DNA of 64,000 nt from Cryptomeria japonica (lineage: Eukaryota > Streptophyta > Pinopsida > Cupressales > Cupressaceae), in assembly GCF_030272615.1 (NCBI RefSeq), contig NC_081411.1, forward strand, positions 154,714,971 through 154,778,970, written 5' to 3'. Both the position numbers and the translations under genes were made by a program. The notes under the pieces were generated by a model. The model made no database searches. It was not told where the DNA came from and saw nothing but the letters and a program-made list of their open reading frames with translations. Below are positions 11,164 to 22,049 of this stretch, piece by piece (positions within the stretch are counted from its first letter, which is position 1; every line of letters starts with the position of its first letter).

Positions 11164-13804
11164 TCATTGCTTCGGCAGAACTTTCCCTGAAAGAAATGAA
11201 GTGAAGAAAAACAGAGCTTCGCCTCTGTTAAAAAGTGGTACTGCATGGCCGGCACCTCTAACTGTAAAAAATGTCAACTTCCCATAATCTTGAGTCCACC
11301 CACCTACCTACAATTATCCACAGATTCTGAAAAATCATTTTGGAAGTAAAAGATGTGTATAATCTAGGTATTTATATCAAAGTTTCTGATAATATTTCAG
11401 TAAACAAATAAAAATTCAATAATTTTTTTACAAAATTTATGTTTATAAAAATTTTATGCTGTCAAATTTACATCTTTTAATTTCAAATGGGTTCAATTGA
11501 TATTAAGTCAGCATCTTTTTCGATGGATTCAATAAATGGTAAGAAGATTGAATTAACTTCTCACCTGTCCCTGATAATACCATGGTCGCCAAGTACTTTT
11601 GGGAACTTGCAAAGCATTTAGACTGTATCTTGTTGATAGCACTGGAACCCGTCCATCTGTGTCTCCACTGTTGAATGCATTATTTGTAATTGCATTAATA
11701 TCTATTGAATGAATTAGATTGTTCATAATTAAAAAATAAGTTTAAGCAACATATTTTAAGTGTTAATCTGAAATTATATTAATAAATAGATAATTGAAAA
11801 AAATTATACAATTTCAAATAAGATATCTAAACAAATCAGAACTTAAAATATAATGTTTACCTGTAAACCCATATACGGAGACCTGCATCCATAAGCTTAA
11901 GATAGGCAGGCAATACAGATGCTCGGAAGTCTGTCCACCCATTGAAGATATCATAGCTGTATTTTGGAAAAATCTTCTCAGTTTAATTATAAGTCGCTAA
12001 ATAATGGTTAGAACTATAAAATAACTAATGTCTTTTTGTTGAACGTTATAAATTTATGTGTGTCTGAAGTTGAGGTATATATGTGGTTGCCACTATTGAC
12101 AGAAAATCTTACTTGCAAATACTCCAATTTCTAAGGTGTGAACCATTGATGGCATGAAGAGCTTTCTGAACATCATATCTGTTGTAATACACTGCGGCAT
12201 AGTCATCAAGACAAGGATCATATCCACCGACCCTCCTCATTATCTGCATAAAGAATTGAAAAATGTGTAACATTAGTAGTCATGAGGTAGTTTGCACATT
12301 TTGGAAACTAAGCTCACAGTTTTAAAGAGTCTCACTAGTTATGTGATTGAATCATAAGGGGAAAAAAATACTCACAGCATTGAGTCATGGAAATGTACCT
12401 TGTTAGTTGAATATCTTAACTGGTTTCTCCCACTATCTGTACTTTTTGGTGTGTTCTTGTGAATGCATGTAGGAGTGTACAGACTATACATGTCTATATT
12501 GTTGAGTTGTTCAATAACTTCATCTATAGCATCACTGCAGTTTTTGTTGTCCAATGTATTATTAGAATCAAAATCACAGTTCTCTACAATGGCCATGTGG
12601 GTTTCATCTGATACAACTGCATGGCTCCATGCATAATCCATTTGACCTCGCAAATCTTTATCGTCATTTGTTTCAGGATTGCCCACCTGAATTGATCAGT
12701 GTATACTTCAACATTTCCAATCGTGAAAAAATGTTTCGCATTAGAACTAAGCTGAGAGAAAGACATTGCTTACCATAAAACCTTTGAGATTTATATAAAG
12801 ACTCTTGGAGGAGATTTTATTTTGATCATGTATGAGTTCTGCAAGCTCAGGCACATATTTCCCTGGTAAAACAAGGACAATTGAACATGCATTAATTTAC
12901 GACAGAGATGAGTTTTCTTAGGGCACTACATAGAAAATGAGTCAGAGCCCACACCTGCATAGCTTTCTCCTGCAATGTAGAACTCATGCGTTCTATACTG
13001 GGGGTAAATTCCCAACCAGTTTTGGAGGAACATGTATGTATCCTCAGCTGTCAGTTCATCCAATCTTCATATTAGTCTCAAACAGGAATTTCAATATAAA
13101 ATATTTTAAGGAATATGAAGTGTAAGGATAAGGTTGAGCTTCTTACCAGTAATGGTATCTCCTAACATCTTGTAATCAGATGTTTTATTAGAGTAGGAAA
13201 ACCCCACTCCCACGGGAGACTCCAAAAATAATATATTGGCTTCTGATTATCGAAGCATAGAATTGTGAGTGGTGTTTAAGCTGTTGCAAGAAAAAGTAAT
13301 GAATTCAATCCATAAGCAAATTGTCCTAAGAAACTACCTCTATTCCATGAGTACTCATTCAAAGAAAGAGTCTTTCCATCTGCATTTATGATGAAAGGTC
13401 CAATCTCTTGTGTTGCTCCATAACCCACAGATGAACACCCTGGACCTGTTGAATGAATATCACTGTTACATTACTGCAATAAATCACAAACATGGGAATA
13501 TCTAACACATTTAGTTAACAGAAAACTGGCATATGCTACCACCTCCATTAAGCCATAGGACCAAAGGCCTTTTCTCTTTGAGAGTAGCAGCCTCAAAGAA
13601 CCAATAGAAGAGAGCTCTTCCATTTTCTTCATTCACAGTCACATAACCTGAATAGTGATTAAACCCCACTTTTGGTTGCCCGGGCAAATGGGTTACTAAA
13701 TCTTGATTATTCCTACTATTCCATGTGTTTCCACTGTCTATAGACTCTGCAACAGTAATCAGACAAAAACCAAAAAATACCCAGAAGGGCAGGTAATCAG
13801 ACAT
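11164..13804 (-). CDS. Serine carboxypeptidase-like protein (class II type), 10 exons
   Basis: Predicted exons in transcript order: 13804-13543, 13445-13338, 13242-13147, 13047-12955, 12862-12774, 12686-12399, 12243-12113, 11956-11861, 11667-11565 and 11307-11164. They join to 469 codons plus stop with consistent phases and GT-AG borders. Role: secreted or vacuolar S10-family peptidase or acyltransferase. An N-terminal hydrophobic signal peptide covers residues 1 to about 20 ([17 protein letters not shown]). Then come LPGQP and NHYSGYV near the mature N-terminus and the oxyanion motif WLNGGPGCSS (about 84-93, split by intron 1). The catalytic Ser184 is in GESYAG, with intron 4 just after it. 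Asp390 is in SGDTDGRVP and His443 in RGAGHAVP. The length is normal for the family. A TATA-like sequence lies about 70 bp upstream. No stop, frameshift or missing catalytic residue is seen, so it should be functional. Whether it acts as peptidase or acyltransferase cannot be read from sequence alone. Confidence 0.93.
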
Positions 13805-13873
13805 TGTTTATCCTAGCTTGACTGCCTTTCTCTGCTCTTAAATCCTGCCATTTTCCCACTGCTTACCACTATA

Positions 13874-13882
13874 CTTATATAG
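13874..13882 (-). promoter_or_regulatory. Candidate TATA box of the carboxypeptidase-like gene
   Basis: On the minus strand CTATATAAG lies about 70 bases upstream of the start codon at 13804. Position and sequence fit a plant TATA box. The short 5' leader this implies is an inference. Confidence 0.5.
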
Positions 13883-15302
13883 TTGTAAGAGGTATAAGGA
13901 TTTGTGGATTATAACTTAATGCGGGCATATGGGGTGGACCTTCCAGGTATAAAATCTACAAGAAAAAGTCTGTGTGAGAACCATATCCGTCATCTTTGAG
14001 CAAGTCAGACACTAAGTTCAGAAATTTATCTTGAATAGACAACTTATCTGTGGAATTAAAATTAACATAAATAAACCTTTCAAAGCCTCATAATGACACT
14101 TAAGAATAATTACCTGGAAATCAAAGAGCTCTAGAATTGGACCGAGATGACGGTTGATCTTACCTTAGTAGTAGGTCCATTAGGTTGGGCAAAAGTAGAT
14201 CCATTTAGCATGGTGTTGAAGGCCGGTAGATTTTTGGGTGTGAACTAATGCAGAAGAATCTGCTACAATCAACGCGAACGTCGCTGAAATCTCGATTGCC
14301 TTGGTTTTCTTTGACTGGGTTCCAACTTATAGAGTTGACTAAACAAGTTTTCACACAAGATAAGTGCTATCCAGCACAATATTTTCATTTGGGTGCCTGA
14401 AAATAGGCTTAAGAAAAGATTGTATACTACTTTAATTGGGTTAGGATCCACACAAACAAAAACTGCCTGAATCCTGAATCCTGATAAAATAACAACTATT
14501 CACATTCACACAAGCAAAAACTTCCTAGTCCTGAATCCTGATAAAATAGCATAAGTATTCGCATTCACACAAACAAATATTTCATTGAACAAATATGTTC
14601 ATAAGAATCACCGAGGGTTTTATTTGAAGGACTCATATTTTGCCATAACCTCAAGAAAACACGGGTGACTTACCAAGCATTAACACCTTCATACTTTGCA
14701 CAATGATAATAGTAGGCTATGGCGTTGGAATTAATCCCAACTACCCACCTTTACTCCTCCGTAGCCCAGACTTTCTCTCCGCTCATTCAAGCGTGTGAAC
14801 CCTCACTTCTCCAGCTCAGTTCCATTTCTCCTATCTCTTCATTCACTGCATCCAGGACAGATTCAAAATATGAATTAATTGCATACTCTTTTCCGCCAGA
14901 TTTCTCCCCACTGCAGAATTAATTGTAATCAATTTCATTTCTGTGTTGTTATTTTTGCTTGACATATTTGTTGAATGAGGGCAGTCAGCGACAGTTATAT
15001 CATGTATGAGAAGAAAAAGAGGATGTCTGCAGTTTTTACTGTAGCAACAGTCTGAAGCAGACACCAAATACAGGGATTCTGTTTGTTTTTTTCTGAGTGT
15101 AATGAAAGAGCAGAAGCTCTGTGTCTGTGTTTATAGGTGATGTATCATAAAATTTTCCAATTCATCTCTGTTTATTTCGTTTGCTCTCTCTTTCTCCGTT
15201 TCTCCTGTCTCTCTCCTTATGTGGAGGGTGTAATGCACCCCAAAAAGAGTCAATAAGCAAAGTGAAAACAAAGATACCCCCATCTACGACAGATTGTAGG
15301 AT
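13883..15302. other. Intergenic stretch with a short tandem repeat and one weak reading frame
   Basis: About 2.2 copies of a 58-59-bp unit, each holding CCTGAATCCTGATAAAATA, lie at 14449-14577. An ATG-led frame of 67 codons at 14719-14922 (plus) begins MALELIPTTHLYSS and is rich in Ser and Thr. It could be a transit-peptide-type first exon of a lost or unseen gene, but nothing downstream continues it. I see no other gene. Confidence 0.4.
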
Positions 15303-15325
15303 GCGTCTATTCTGGCTCCAAAAGT
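15303..15325 (+). repeat. Short inverted-repeat family end
   Basis: GCGTCTATTCTGGCTCCAAAA, followed by GTGACCTGTCGTACC and then a CGACATGCATCGTG segment. The latter recurs at 50309-50420, so this copy belongs to a subfamily with that neighbour sequence. Confidence 0.6.
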
Positions 15326-15742
15326 GACCTGTCGTACCAACGACATGCATCGTGAACATGTTCGAGACATGCATAGCCCATGCATACCATAGCCCATACC
15401 ATGCCCATTTGGTGCAGGCGCTGGACCCACCGAAAATGACGTGGAGCTGTCCTAGAGTCGGCTGTTTCAAACGTCAGGGCCCACATGAAACTACGTGAAC
15501 ATGTCGGAAAACAGCGGATCGTGGGCCGCGGCTCGGGCCGATGTGTTGTGCCTAACACGCACATTAAAAGCCATAGAAAACAAACATCCGGCGGCAAGTG
15601 TTGATGACCGCGTTCGAACGTCAAAACGGCGGGAAAAAGAGGCCACGAGCTTCCAAACTGCGGTGGTTGTCTTGCACGTGCTACTGATAGGTGGGTCCTT
15701 ACTCAGTAATCCGTCAATCGCAGTCGTTCAGTGAAAACCAAT

Positions 15743-15889
15743 GCCATAGCTCCAAAACAGACCTTTCGTACAGCGTGTTAGTCCGTAACAAGGTAGTCAA
15801 TCGCAACCGCTAACTGCAAAATCGACGGTGTAAAACGCGATACGAGCATGAGTGTTAGTCAATCCGTATTGTGGAGCCAGAATAGACGC
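15743..15889 (+). mobile_element. Short inverted-repeat (MITE-like) element, about 147 bp
   Basis: Starts GCCATAGCTCCAAAACAGACC and ends GGAGCCAGAATAGACGC, roughly inverse of each other. The core reads GTAGTCAATCGCAACCGC, then ATCGACGGTGTAAAACGC, and recurs widely in this window. No clear target duplication. No coding capacity. Confidence 0.55.
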
Positions 15890-15993
15890 GTCCCGCCATT
15901 TTCTGCGTTGAAAAATGGGACGATGTCGAACTCACGTGTGTTAGGTGGGTAGGTGGAACGTATGAGCGAAGCTCCCGCCATTTTCTGCGTGTT

Positions 15994-16179
15994 GTGGAAA
16001 AAAGGGGACAAAGGGACAGACTAATGCGTGATAAGATAAAGTCCAAAGCCCTCATTTGTTCAAGTGTTATGTTGTTTTTGAAGGCGTTTTTGCAGGCAAA
16101 GAAGGGTTTGAAGGAGGCAACATTTTTGAAGGCGTTTTTGAAAGCAAAGAAGGGTTTGAAGGAGGCAGCGAGGACTTAG
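15994..16179 (+). other. Small frame with a 48-bp in-frame duplication
   Basis: A 61-codon frame in which a 48-bp unit (about 16080-16127 and 16128-16173) encodes LKAFLQAKKGLKEA and then LKAFLKAKKGLKEA, an amphipathic Lys/Ala-rich helix. It lies just before a splice-donor-like AACAG/GTATGT at 16214-16224. It might be a first exon of the 20190 gene, but this is unproven. It could equally be a chance frame in a duplicated non-coding segment. Confidence 0.3.
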
Positions 16180-16899
16180 TTTTCAAGGGCAGCCTGCGTT
16201 CATTTGTGAAGGTTAACAGGTATGTTGAGTAGCCATTTTTCTTGTTGTATACATTTGGAAAATTTGCATGTTTTATTGTTTTGTTAAGTAGTCGTTCTTT
16301 CAGATTTGTATACGTTGTGCGAAAATCATATTGTTGTTTTTTACTTTGGTTATTCTTCTTTTTCTGTAGCTTGAAATTATTCGCGTTAGGGTTAGATATA
16401 GTGCTCGACGCGTGTTTGCTGGCTCCAAAAAGTTGTTGTAAAATGCGTGTTAGTATGTCTACACTGTCATTTTGTTGGGTGTTTGGTGTCTGTTAGTATC
16501 TCTGTACTGTTGTTTTCGTCTGTCATTTCTGTTGCGCTTTTCGGTTATCGGTAAGACAATATTATGTTTTTGTCGATTCTCCGATATGTAACCGTCGTTG
16601 CCTTATTAATTTAATCGATGAGAGTAATGTTGATAGGTCCGACCTTGGATTTCCATGCGCTGTTAGTCGCGCCATAGCCGCGGCCTTGTCGAGTCCGTCG
16701 TACGCACTAAGTAACACACGATTACTCCTTGGGCGATTAACAATTAACAGTAATATTGAAATTATCTTCAAATGATTCAAATGAATATGTCGAAATACCC
16801 ATATAAATTTGTAGTTAATTTTACACAGGGTTTTTTGTCTGCTTTTTTTAATATGATTTACTATTTATTGCATAAACAGTCTAAAATAACAAAAAAACT

Positions 16900-16990
16900 G
16901 TCTGTTTTGGAGCTGTGGCTGAATGCGTAACCTATTTTGCAATTAGCGGTTGCGATTGAGCAACCTATCGCTAACATGCTGTTTCGTTTT
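16900..16990 (-). repeat. Partial copy of the short inverted-repeat family
   Basis: TTTTGGAGC is followed by the family core in reverse orientation (GCGGTTGCGATTGAG, then GCTAACATGC). It borders the ATCGG repeat array that starts about 17008. Confidence 0.5.
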
Positions 16991-17007
16991 TGGTTCCTGT
17001 TTCCCTG

Positions 17008-19945
17008 TCGATAGCCGAAGCATAGATCGATATGTCCCATCGGGTATCGACATAGTTTAATTTATGTCCCTCCAATGCCCCATTGATCTGAATATAGCAG
17101 TCCGCATTGTGACCAAGTCCCCCACGTTATCGGTATAAATCAGCCCGAAGAACTCGTAGCAACTCTCCATCCGCCTTAATAGCCCTATCGGGACTCGACA
17201 TAGCATAAAACTGCTTCTTCCGATGTCCCGATGAGTCCTAATGCATGTTTACTTTATCGATATAATTTACACCGATATCCCCACATGTGTTGTTATCTTC
17301 ATCGGGGGTCGGAATAGCCTTTTTCTATTCCTCCCGAAGTCCCGACCAGTCTCTGATGCACTTTTATGCTTTATGCTTCCGAGTTTGTTTTATCGATATA
17401 GATAATACCGATGGTTCCGCCTTCCCCATTCTCCATGTCATTGGGGATCGATATAACTCTTTTTGCACTATCTCGACATGGTCTTTTTCTCCGATATGAC
17501 CATTTTTTTTAAAACGCAGGAGATATGCCGGGCCCACCATCCTTTTGCTGCTTTGTGAAAGATAAACTCCACACTATTTCGCCCACTGAAATAATGCAGA
17601 CCGTCGGATCCTTTTGAAGATGCACCTTGTTTACTTTCCACGTCATCCTCACTCTGTGCCCACTTCCCTTTCGCTGCTTCGCGATAGGTTAGTCAATCGC
17701 AACCACTAACTGCAGAATCGATGGTGTAAAATGTGTGTTAGTCATTACTAACTGAGTATCAGTATAGCAGACCAAGACCGCTCCCAATAGCCGAAACATA
17801 GTCGGATATGCCCCATCGGGTATCAGAATAGTTCAATTTATGTCCCTCTAATGCCCCGATGATCTGAATATAGCAGTCCGCATTGTGACCAAGTCCCCCG
17901 CATTATCGGCATAAATCAACCCGAAGAACTCGTAGCAACTCTCCATCCGCCTTAATAGCCCTATCGGGACTCGACATAGCATAAAACCGCTTCTTCCGAT
18001 GTCCCAATGAGTCCTAATACATGTACACCGATATTCCCGCATGTGCTGTTATCTTCATCGGGGGTCGGAATAGCCTTTTTCTATTCCTCCCGAAGTCTCG
18101 ATCAGTCTCCAATGCACTTTTATGCTTTATGCTTCCGAGTTTGTTCTATCGGTATAGGTAATACCAATGGGTCCGCCTTCCCCACTCTCCATGTCATCGG
18201 GGATCGATATAACTCTTTTTGCACTATCCCGATATGGTCTTTTTCTCCGATATGGCCGTTTTTTTACAAAAGCAGGAGATATGTCAGGCCCACCATCCTT
18301 TCATTGCTTCGCGAAAGATAAACTCCACTCTATTTCGCCCACCGAAATAACACAGACCGTCGGATCCTTTTGAAGATGCACCTTGTTTACTTTCCACATC
18401 ATCCTCACTCTGGGCCCACTTCCTTTTCGCTGCTTGAAGCGACAGGTTAGTCAATCGCAACCACTAACTGTAGAATCGACGGTGTAAAACTTGTGTTAGT
18501 CATTACTGATCGGGTATTGGTATAGTAGACCGAGACCGCTCCCGATAGCCAAAACATAGTCGGATATGCCCCATTGGGTATCGACATAGTTCAATTTATG
18601 TCCCTCTAATGCCCGGATGATCTGAATATAGCAGTCCGCATTGTGACCAAGTCCCCCGCGTTATTAGCATAAATTAGCCCGAAGAACTCATAGCAACTCT
18701 CCATCCACCTTAATAGCCCTATTGGGACTCGGCATAGCATAAAACTGCTTCTTCCGATGTCCCGATGAGTCCTAATGCATGTTTACTTTATCGGTATAAT
18801 TTACACCGATATTCCCACATGTGTTGTTATCTTCATCGGGGGTTGGAATAGCCTTTTTCTATTCCTCCCGAAGTCTCAATCAGTCTCTGATGCACTTTTA
18901 TGCTTTATGCTTCCGAGTTTGTTTTGTGCATGACTGACCGGGTATCGGTATAGTAGACCGAGACCGCTCCTGATAGCCGAAACATAGTCCGATATGTCCC
19001 ATCGAGTATCGACATAGTTCAATTTATGTCCCTCTAATACCCCGATGATCTCAATATACCAGTCCGCATTGTGATAAGTCCCCCGTGTTGTCAGCATAAA
19101 TCACCCTGAAGAACTCCTAGTAACTCTCCATCCGGCTACATAGTCCTATTGGGACTCGGCATAGCATAAAATTGCTTCTTCCGATGTCCCAATGAGTCCT
19201 AATGCATGTTTACTTTATCAGTATACTTTACACCGATATCCCTGCAGGTGCTTTTATCTTCATCGAGGGTCAAAATAGCCTTTTTCTAGTCCTCCCGAAG
19301 TCCCGATCAGTCTCTGATGCACTTTTATGCTTTATGCTTCCGAGTTTGTTTTGTGCATGACTGACCAGGTATCGGTATAGTAGACCGAGACCGCTCCCGA
19401 TAGCCGAAACATAGTCCGATATGTCCCATTGGGTATCGACATAGTTCAATTTATGTCCCTCCAGTGCCACGACGATCTCAATAGGATACCAGTCCGCATT
19501 GTGAGTAAGTCCCCGACGTTATCAACATAAATGACCCCGAAGAACTCCTAGCAACTCTCCATCCGCTTATATAGTCCTATCGGGACTCGACATAGCATAG
19601 AATTGGTTCTTCCGATGCCCCGATGAGTCCTATTGCATGTTTACTTTATCAGTATAGTTTACACCGATATCCCCGCAGGTGCTTTTATCTTCATCAGGGG
19701 TCGGAATAGCCGTTTTCTATTCCTCCCAAAGTCCCGATCAGTCTCCGATGCACCTTTATGCTTTAAGCTTCCGAGTTTGTTTTATCGGTATAGGTAATAC
19801 CAATGGTTCCACCTTCCCATTCTCCTTTTGATAGAGTGTCTTAGCGACAGGTTAGTCAATCGCAACCACGCGTTACCGACATGTTAGTCAATCGCAAGCG
19901 CGCGTTACCGACAAGTTAGACAATCGCAGAATGTTGGTCGCCTTG
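17008..19945 (+). repeat. Tandem array of long ATCGG/CCGAT-rich repeats (forward)
   Basis: Five successive units begin at about 17008, 17787, 18543, 18972 and 19398 with GATAGCCGAAACATAGTC-like starts. The first two steps are about 780 and 756 bp, the next two about 429 and 426 bp, because the shorter units lack the second half. Recurrent phrases are CGGGACTCGACATAGCATAA, ATGCTTTATGCTTCCGAG and many ATCGG or CCGAT pentamers. Copies of the short inverted-repeat core (GGTTAGTCAATCGCAACC) sit at unit ends (17685, 18445, 19850). At 19848-19940 that core is itself repeated about three times. Inverted copies lie at 25488-26612 and 28390-28740, and a forward copy at 34990-35500. Open frames inside are chance. 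Confidence 0.8.
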
Positions 19946-20189
19946 TTAATCGAAGAAACTTTTGATTAGCTCTGTGCATCATATGGAAATGTGTAAGTCT
20001 ACAAAAATGTCCACAGACTATTGTAGATTGTAGAATAACATGGAACATGTGGTGGATGAACTTAGTTATTAGAAAGCACTAAAAAATTAAGGCACAGTTT
20101 GATAAAAATTGAAATAATTTATAGACGTTGCCTTTAGTCTAACATATTTACATGTCCGTTTTGGAATAACAGGCATCTTGATTTGAAAT
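19946..20189. other. Region upstream of the 20190 gene
   Basis: AT-rich sequence between the repeat array and the ATG at 20190. An acceptor-like GGAATAACAG lies at 20162-20171, so the gene could have an upstream non-coding exon. Confidence 0.3.
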
Positions 20190-20903
20190 ATGGAGGCCAA
20201 CTTTTCTTTACAAACAAGCAAAACACGAGTCGCATTTTGGGGACGAATTAGAGATGATAGGTTGATGAACCTATTTATCTATGAAGACACCGCATTCATG
20301 TCCGCAGTGAAGTTGATCCTTGGGCCTGAGTACATAGAAGGTGGATGGAAGTACATAACGAATGCGGACATAGTGTCTCTGTTTATGGCATGGTGTCTGG
20401 AGCTCCGACCTATTCTGAAAGTCAGAGAAATCACGAATAGGTGTGTGAAGAAGGAATGGCTAGGCAGAATGGAAGCTTTATTAGGATTGGCACGAGACAT
20501 GGATGGCTTTGAAAGTGTGGGCGGAGTGTGGATTGATGTGAGTGAATTCAGTCCTCCCTTGAAACCGTTCTTGCTCTGGAGTGCGACATTCGATAAAGAG
20601 GCCAGAAGAAGTGTAGCACAGGCTGGGATGTATGGTATTGTGCAATACCTTGAGATGGTCAATGTCTGGAAAGTGGGTGTGGAAATGGAAAAATGGGGAC
20701 CTTGGTCGGAATATAGAGAACTTGTGCAACGAACGGTTCCTACATGCACAAAACGACGGGGTCGACCTTGTGAAAGAACAACTAAGAAGGGTCCTGTGCT
20801 GCAGTTCGGTGAAGGCTCCAGCAGGGAGACAGAAATTAACCAAGTTAGGAACATGGAAGTGTTGGACGTGGAAGAGGGCATGGTCACTGTTCATGTGGTG
20901 TAG
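20190..20903 (+). CDS. Unrecognised 237-residue protein with AT-hook-like motif
   Basis: A single uninterrupted ATG-led frame, unusually long for its surroundings. I do not recognise the family. Residues 1-180 look globular, with Trp-rich stretches (FWGRIRDDRL, GPEYIEGGWKYIT, MEKWGPWSEYREL). Around residue 190 a basic segment KRRGRPCERTTKKG contains the RGRP core of an AT-hook, suggesting minor-groove DNA binding in the nucleus. The C-terminus is acidic (VLDVEEG). The gene lies between the forward ATCGG array (to 19945) and the decayed unrecognised gene at 22050-24986, all inside inverted ATCGG repeats, so it may be transposon cargo. A captured host gene is the alternative. Confidence 0.55.
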   Translation: MEANFSLQTSKTRVAFWGRIRDDRLMNLFIYEDTAFMSAVKLILGPEYIEGGWKYITNADIVSLFMAWCLELRPILKVREITNRCVKKEWLGRMEALLGLARDMDGFESVGGVWIDVSEFSPPLKPFLLWSATFDKEARRSVAQAGMYGIVQYLEMVNVWKVGVEMEKWGPWSEYRELVQRTVPTCTKRRGRPCERTTKKGPVLQFGEGSSRETEINQVRNMEVLDVEEGMVTVHVV

Positions 20904-22049
20904 CGAGATGGCACATACAACCTTTTTTGAAGCAAGGACTGTGTTTTTTTTTTTAAATGTTTATGAATGTGTTATGTATGGACTGTTATGTATATCGTCC
21001 ACTGACTTCGATGGTCTAGTCAGCTAGCCATCGAGGTTTATCTTGCAGAATGTAAACATCTTCAGAATTAATATAAAATATAGCTTTACCAAACAAATAA
21101 AAACTTTCATGACACCAACTGGTACTCTTATCTTCTCCGTCTTGAAATTGTTGTTAACATTTTATTATGTATGGTGGAAAAACAAATTTTTTTATTGTAT
21201 GTGCATGAAATTGTTGTATAACATCAAAGTCAAGCATTTCAATATATATGTCTACAAATAAAATCAAATTCTTGTAGTACAATTGAGTTTTTATTCTGGT
21301 CATCTTGGTCATTCTTAGAGCATTTTATATGCCATTTTGGTCATAGCCAATACTTCATCAGTTGTCCAACCACCAATTTGCTAAAAAAATGCAAAGTTTC
21401 TCAAAAAGTTGCAAAAAGTTGTCAAGCAACAATGAGAACTTTTTGTCAAATGTGCATTTTTGCCTTTTATGCATTCTTACTTATACTGAACCTCCTAGCA
21501 TGACAACCTAACATTAAACTGATATGCCTAAATGCCTAGTGAAGCTTTAGAAGTCGTTTTAGATCAATACAATAAGAACCCAATTCTTAAATAGAATGTA
21601 ACCCAATTTAATGTAACAGAACGTGATTCACATTACAACAAATTCTTAAACAGATTTATGAAGAGGACAAAGCATGTTTCATCAACAAAGAAAGTAATCA
21701 GTACATTTGAAGTAGAAACAGTGAATCTTGTATATTAATGTCTGAGAAATGACAGTACACAGAAGCTACCCACTTGGAGATACTTCATTGCAATTTGCTT
21801 ACACAAAATGACACTTCTGCTTCCTATAAAATTTAATAATACATATGACTTTCAATCCTTACAGCAATGATGTTCCAAAACCCCCCCCAAAAAAACTCCC
21901 TTTGTTACGCAAGATGACTCAATACAAATACAAATGTTGAAAGACAGGAATGAAAGGACACACCCTTTCATTATCTTAACAACTATGTGAACAGAAATTA
22001 AAACGCCTAACCAAGATATCAATTACATTACATAAAGTCAAACACCACA
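20904..22049. other. AT-rich stretch between two genes
   Basis: 3' region of the 20190 frame, then AT-rich sequence with a C-run and A-run at about 21882-21896. No gene is supported. Both flanking genes point towards it. Confidence 0.4.

Noticed and set aside
15303-15889. A single 587-bp element between the ends at 15303 and 15889
   Set aside because: The ends pair well, but no flanking duplication is visible and a shorter copy (15743-15889) explains the right part better.
17287-19470. Several 60-105-codon frames in the ATCGG repeat array
   Set aside because: They recur with each repeat unit in both orientations and carry no domain. Chance frames.
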